Of a stretch of 32,052 nt of DNA, positions 29,070 through 32,052 are shown one piece after another. Source of the DNA: Phallusia fumigata (taxonomy: Eukaryota; Chordata; Ascidiacea; Phlebobranchia; Ascidiidae); contig QXVZ01013299.1 in assembly GCA_008931825.1 (NCBI GenBank), positions 1-32,052 on the forward strand, read 5' to 3'. The position numbers were made by a program, and so were the translations under genes. Numbering within the stretch: position 1 is the stretch's first letter; each line of letters opens with the position of its first letter. The notes under the pieces were generated by a model, which was given only the letters and a program-made list of their open reading frames with translations, did no database searches and was not told where the DNA came from.

Positions 29070-31467
29070 ATGGAGATACTAAATAAAGCTGACTTCCCCA
29101 TCGTTGCACTTGTGACCAGCATTAACGGTAAGAATCTTGACCTTCGGCATCGACCTTTGCACTTTGACATGGAGATGTTAAGTTAATTGCTCACAGAATG
29201 CAATTAGCTCTGTACGATTGTGCGGTTGGATGCTTAAATTATGCACTATGCCAGTATTCTTTACTTCTGTTGTTCTTTTTTACTAATCACATTGCTTAGA
29301 GCAAAACACATTGCAAAAAACGTGGTTCTAAATTTGAGTTGTCAATGTATTTCTCAACTTTTCTCAACTGCAAACAGCAAGTGTCATTTTTCTTGACACT
29401 AAACGTTGTTTTTTTTACAGTGATTTTGGCTGTATTGGGGTATGCCATCGTTTTTCTTTGTCTCGCCAAAAGTGCAAACCTTCGACGTTCTTCACCCTGG
29501 TTGCTGTCGCTAGGGGTCGCTGACATCCTCTTTACTGTGCAGGTTGGCATGGTAGCGGTGGCTAGTCACGTGACCAGGTGGCCTTTCGGGGAGTTCGGAC
29601 AAATTGTAAGCAAGTTCTTATATTGAAACAACAGTTTAAAACACAAAACATAAGTGATTACGGCTGACGTTGGAGCAATAGTTTAGGCCAGTGTTTGCAA
29701 AACCTTGTTTCTTTAGGCCAGTGCTTTATTTAACTTAGTATGGCGATTTATTCCAATATGCTCTCCAGTTGGCTATGAACATAATCAATTAGTTTCTTAA
29801 TTCTTTTGCGATGATAGTTGGGATTCTCACATTTTCACCTTACTCCGTGGCCCACTGGTTAACAACACTGAAATCAGTGGTCATGAGTAGTTCAGGTTTT
29901 ATTTTCTATTCTCAGAACAGTTTTATCTTAATGCCACGTGCCGCGTTGTTTTGCACACTTATAAACCCCTTCATTTCGTAGGTCCACGCGTACCTCGCCC
30001 TCTGCATGGGTTTGAATGCGATCGCGAGCAACGCCGGGGTTTTACTGGATCGACTGGAGACCGAAAAGAAAATTGTTTTAAGTGAGTTGCCGCCAGTGTG
30101 TTTGTTTTTCTTCGCCAAACACAACGAAGTTTCTTCTTTTTGACCCTGTCTGACCGTTACATATCCTCAAAATATGATGACGAGATTTGTGATAAAGATT
30201 AGTATAAAAAAGGTTAAGAGTGTCGTGTTTAGATAGGTTTTTTAAGCGCTGGTCAAGCTTTGATCAACTTTATTTTGCTGTTTCTACTTTTTTCGCAGTA
30301 TCGTGTAACAAGCTTGCTCTCATCGGATTTGCTTGGACATCTGCTGTGCTGATTAGTTTTTTGTATTATTTGGCCGTGAAACCTTTCACCGTAACCGACA
30401 CAACGTTTGGCTGTCTTATTAACCTTGATGACACCGCAGTGTAAGTGGGGGACTTTGTATCTGCAATCATTAAGATTGATTTCATTGTGTAGTATTCCTT
30501 TGTCGGACGGTAACTTGACATTATGGAGCGGTGGTGCCTAATCTTTAAACTTGTTTGTGCCCCTTTGAAAATTACCAACCAGTTCTCGTACCGCTTCTGT
30601 AATTTCAGGAAACTATTTTTTTTTCTCATCGGTAAATTCCAAACAAATTTTTTGGATGTTTTGGATGTAATGCAGTATCCGTATATTTGGCCCTAAAAAT
30701 TTAGCATCCTCGTATCTCGTATGCCATCTGCGTGCGTGTTCCCCTGGTTATAGAGGTAATGCTACACATGCACGTCACCGACTCATTGGGATAATGAACA
30801 TCCCTTATATGTCCGTCACTTCTGTAACTGTGCAAACTCGATTAGGTTTGTTAGATTAAAAGCGCTTTCATACAAGTCTGCATGGACGAAACTGTGCATA
30901 ACGGGATTTCAAAGAGTCAGATAAGTTCACCACCTGATCTGTCGCTACATAAGTACCTGTCTGCCCGCGTGTCCGTCTGTCTGTTTTACAAGTTTTTATT
31001 ACATGTACAGGTTACCACGTGCCATCATTGTGTTGTTGTCGTTTGGTTGGTTTGTTGTGCCAGTTTATTACATGGCCCGATGCTGTATGCTACTGGGAGA
31101 AACCGGAAAGGTGTGTAGATTCTTCTTTAGCTTGGCTGCTTTGATCAGCTTTGGCTTGATTCTCACAAGTCTTACAGTTTTTTCCCTTTCTCAGAGTGCA
31201 GCACTGATCCCGGCCTCATTCCTCATCGCCTACACCCCTTTTGCCATTTGCAGCTTGCTTTCTGTAACTGTTGGTTTGGATCGGGTTTATTACAACAACA
31301 TTTGGATCCACGTAAGCCCAAAACTCCCTTTTGTTTACACCCAAATGATTAAATTATGTCAATGGTTCAGACTTTCATCAAAGTACGTTCATTCGTCGAC
31401 TCATAATGCAGTTGTAAGGCGTTGGATGAAAACCCGTAAAACCCGTCTCAGAATATTGTCTGCTTAA
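29070..31467 (+). CDS. Divergent class A (rhodopsin-like) GPCR, complete, 313 residues
   Basis: Five exons (29070-29127, 29421-29605, 29982-30081, 30299-30440, 31011-31467) join in frame to 942 nt. Seven hydrophobic segments are clear: TM1 about 9-35, TM2 45-68, TM3 82-106, TM4 119-141, TM5 163-187, TM6 196-220 and TM7 225-249. A 60-residue basic tail follows. Class A marks that remain are LGVAD (Asp54) in TM2, WPFG (Trp73) in the first outer loop, an Asp-Arg-Leu form of DRY at 104-106, Trp127 in TM4 and FGC (Cys153) in the second outer loop. Marks that are lost are the TM1 Asn (LGYA), the TM3 disulfide cysteine (Gln80 at its place), CWxP in TM6 and NPxxY in TM7 (AYTPFAI). There is no retinal-binding lysine at the aligned site, so it is not an opsin. 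The third inner loop is very short. Ligand is unknown. Confidence 0.9.
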
Positions 31468-31766
31468 AAACATTTAAACTTGCGTTGGTACTTTTAAAAC
31501 AGCACTGTTGAATCTGACCTTATACCAACTATTGTAGAGAAACAATTTTAAGTTTTTGTCATGTCCTTGGTAAAACATGGACAAGAACTTGAAACACAGA
31601 AACTAGTAATGTAATGCTTTCCTGACGTTTTGGCTTAGGTTTGAAATATAATCAAAATCACTTTTACATCCTTTGTATTATATGACCTGTATGAAACAGG
31701 TATTTGTTATAAATTTGTGTTATAAATTGTGCAGTGTTATAAATTACCTAAAGCAAACACGTTTTG

Positions 31767-31772
31767 AATAAA
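31767..31772 (+). terminator. Poly(A) signal of the GPCR gene
   Basis: AATAAA 300 nt after the stop codon, the first canonical signal downstream. Confidence 0.6.
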
Positions 31773-31782
31773 AAATACCTAT

Positions 31783-31856
31783 GTAGTCAACTGTTGAAAC
31801 CATTTCATGGCTTCAGTGCAGTTTTTGAATTTCTTACACAACCCTTTAAATACCCT
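31783..31856 (-). CDS. Possible terminal exon of a convergent gene, partial
   Basis: On the minus strand, TTGAAACAG (ending about 31857) is followed by 23 in-frame codons and a TAG. They read KKFKNCTEAMKWFQQLTT at the C-terminus. The composition is protein-like and the acceptor acceptable, but the rest of the gene would lie beyond the window. The opposite strand, 31867-32052, is also open (LSESAAQESLHSTYVGENPR). Both calls are tentative. Confidence 0.25.
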
Positions 31857-32052
31857 GTTTCAATAGCTGATGCCCAAATTCACATCTGCAATGAACCCAT
31901 TCCTGCATCTTTATCTGAATCCGCAGCTCAGGAAAGTCTGCACAGTACTTATGTCGGGGAAAACCCAAGAAAAAACGACATAGAGGATGGAGAAATCTCA
32001 GTGCCTACATTGCAGTTTTTGACTTTTTTTATTCACACACCGGACAATCATA

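Noticed and set aside
1..32052. CRISPR array, bacterial operon, phage or viral insertion
   Set aside because: No regularly spaced repeats, ribosome binding sites, or phage/retroviral protein motifs. All clear genes are spliced metazoan genes apart from TBL3.

Overview
Eukaryotic, intron-rich, AT-rich sequence with compact genes and short introns. Gene content, splice structure, pyrimidine-rich AG acceptors just upstream of start codons (a sign of spliced-leader trans-splicing) and about 4% divergence between duplicated contig ends all fit an ascidian tunicate of the Ciona type. The species is inferred, not proven.

Layout: (1) 1-14128 holds two tandem, diverged SLC7 'light-chain' amino acid transporter genes on the + strand. 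Gene A (2213-5681) is LAT/asc-like and lacks its N-terminal exons. Gene B (exons at 9658-14128 plus a displaced first exon at 301-396) is b(0,+)AT-like. Five single-n assembly joins lie here (1770, 8244, 9507, 11034, 12748). Two sit between duplicated contig ends, one cuts coding exons out of gene B, and 9507 can be filled exactly by 1-1769. (2) 16104-18500 is an intronless TBL3/UTP13 gene (WD40 protein of the small-subunit processome). It is followed within 300 bp by ATPAF2/ATP12 (seven exons, 18789-21930, mitochondrial F1 assembly); the pair may be an operon. (3) 22.8-24.4 kb has a candidate, unrecognised minus-strand gene and a tRNA-like repeat. (4) 27.4-28.0 kb has a TATA box and two perfect CRE palindromes, probably the promoter of the last gene. 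(5) 29070-31467 is a complete five-exon, 313-residue divergent class A GPCR.

The products belong to unrelated processes: amino acid exchange at the plasma membrane, rRNA processing, ATP synthase assembly, and signalling. No prokaryotic-type system, CRISPR array or other novel machinery was found. The most useful results are the assembly reconstruction of the SLC7 locus, the possible TBL3-ATPAF2 operon, and the GPCR that has lost several class A hallmark residues.
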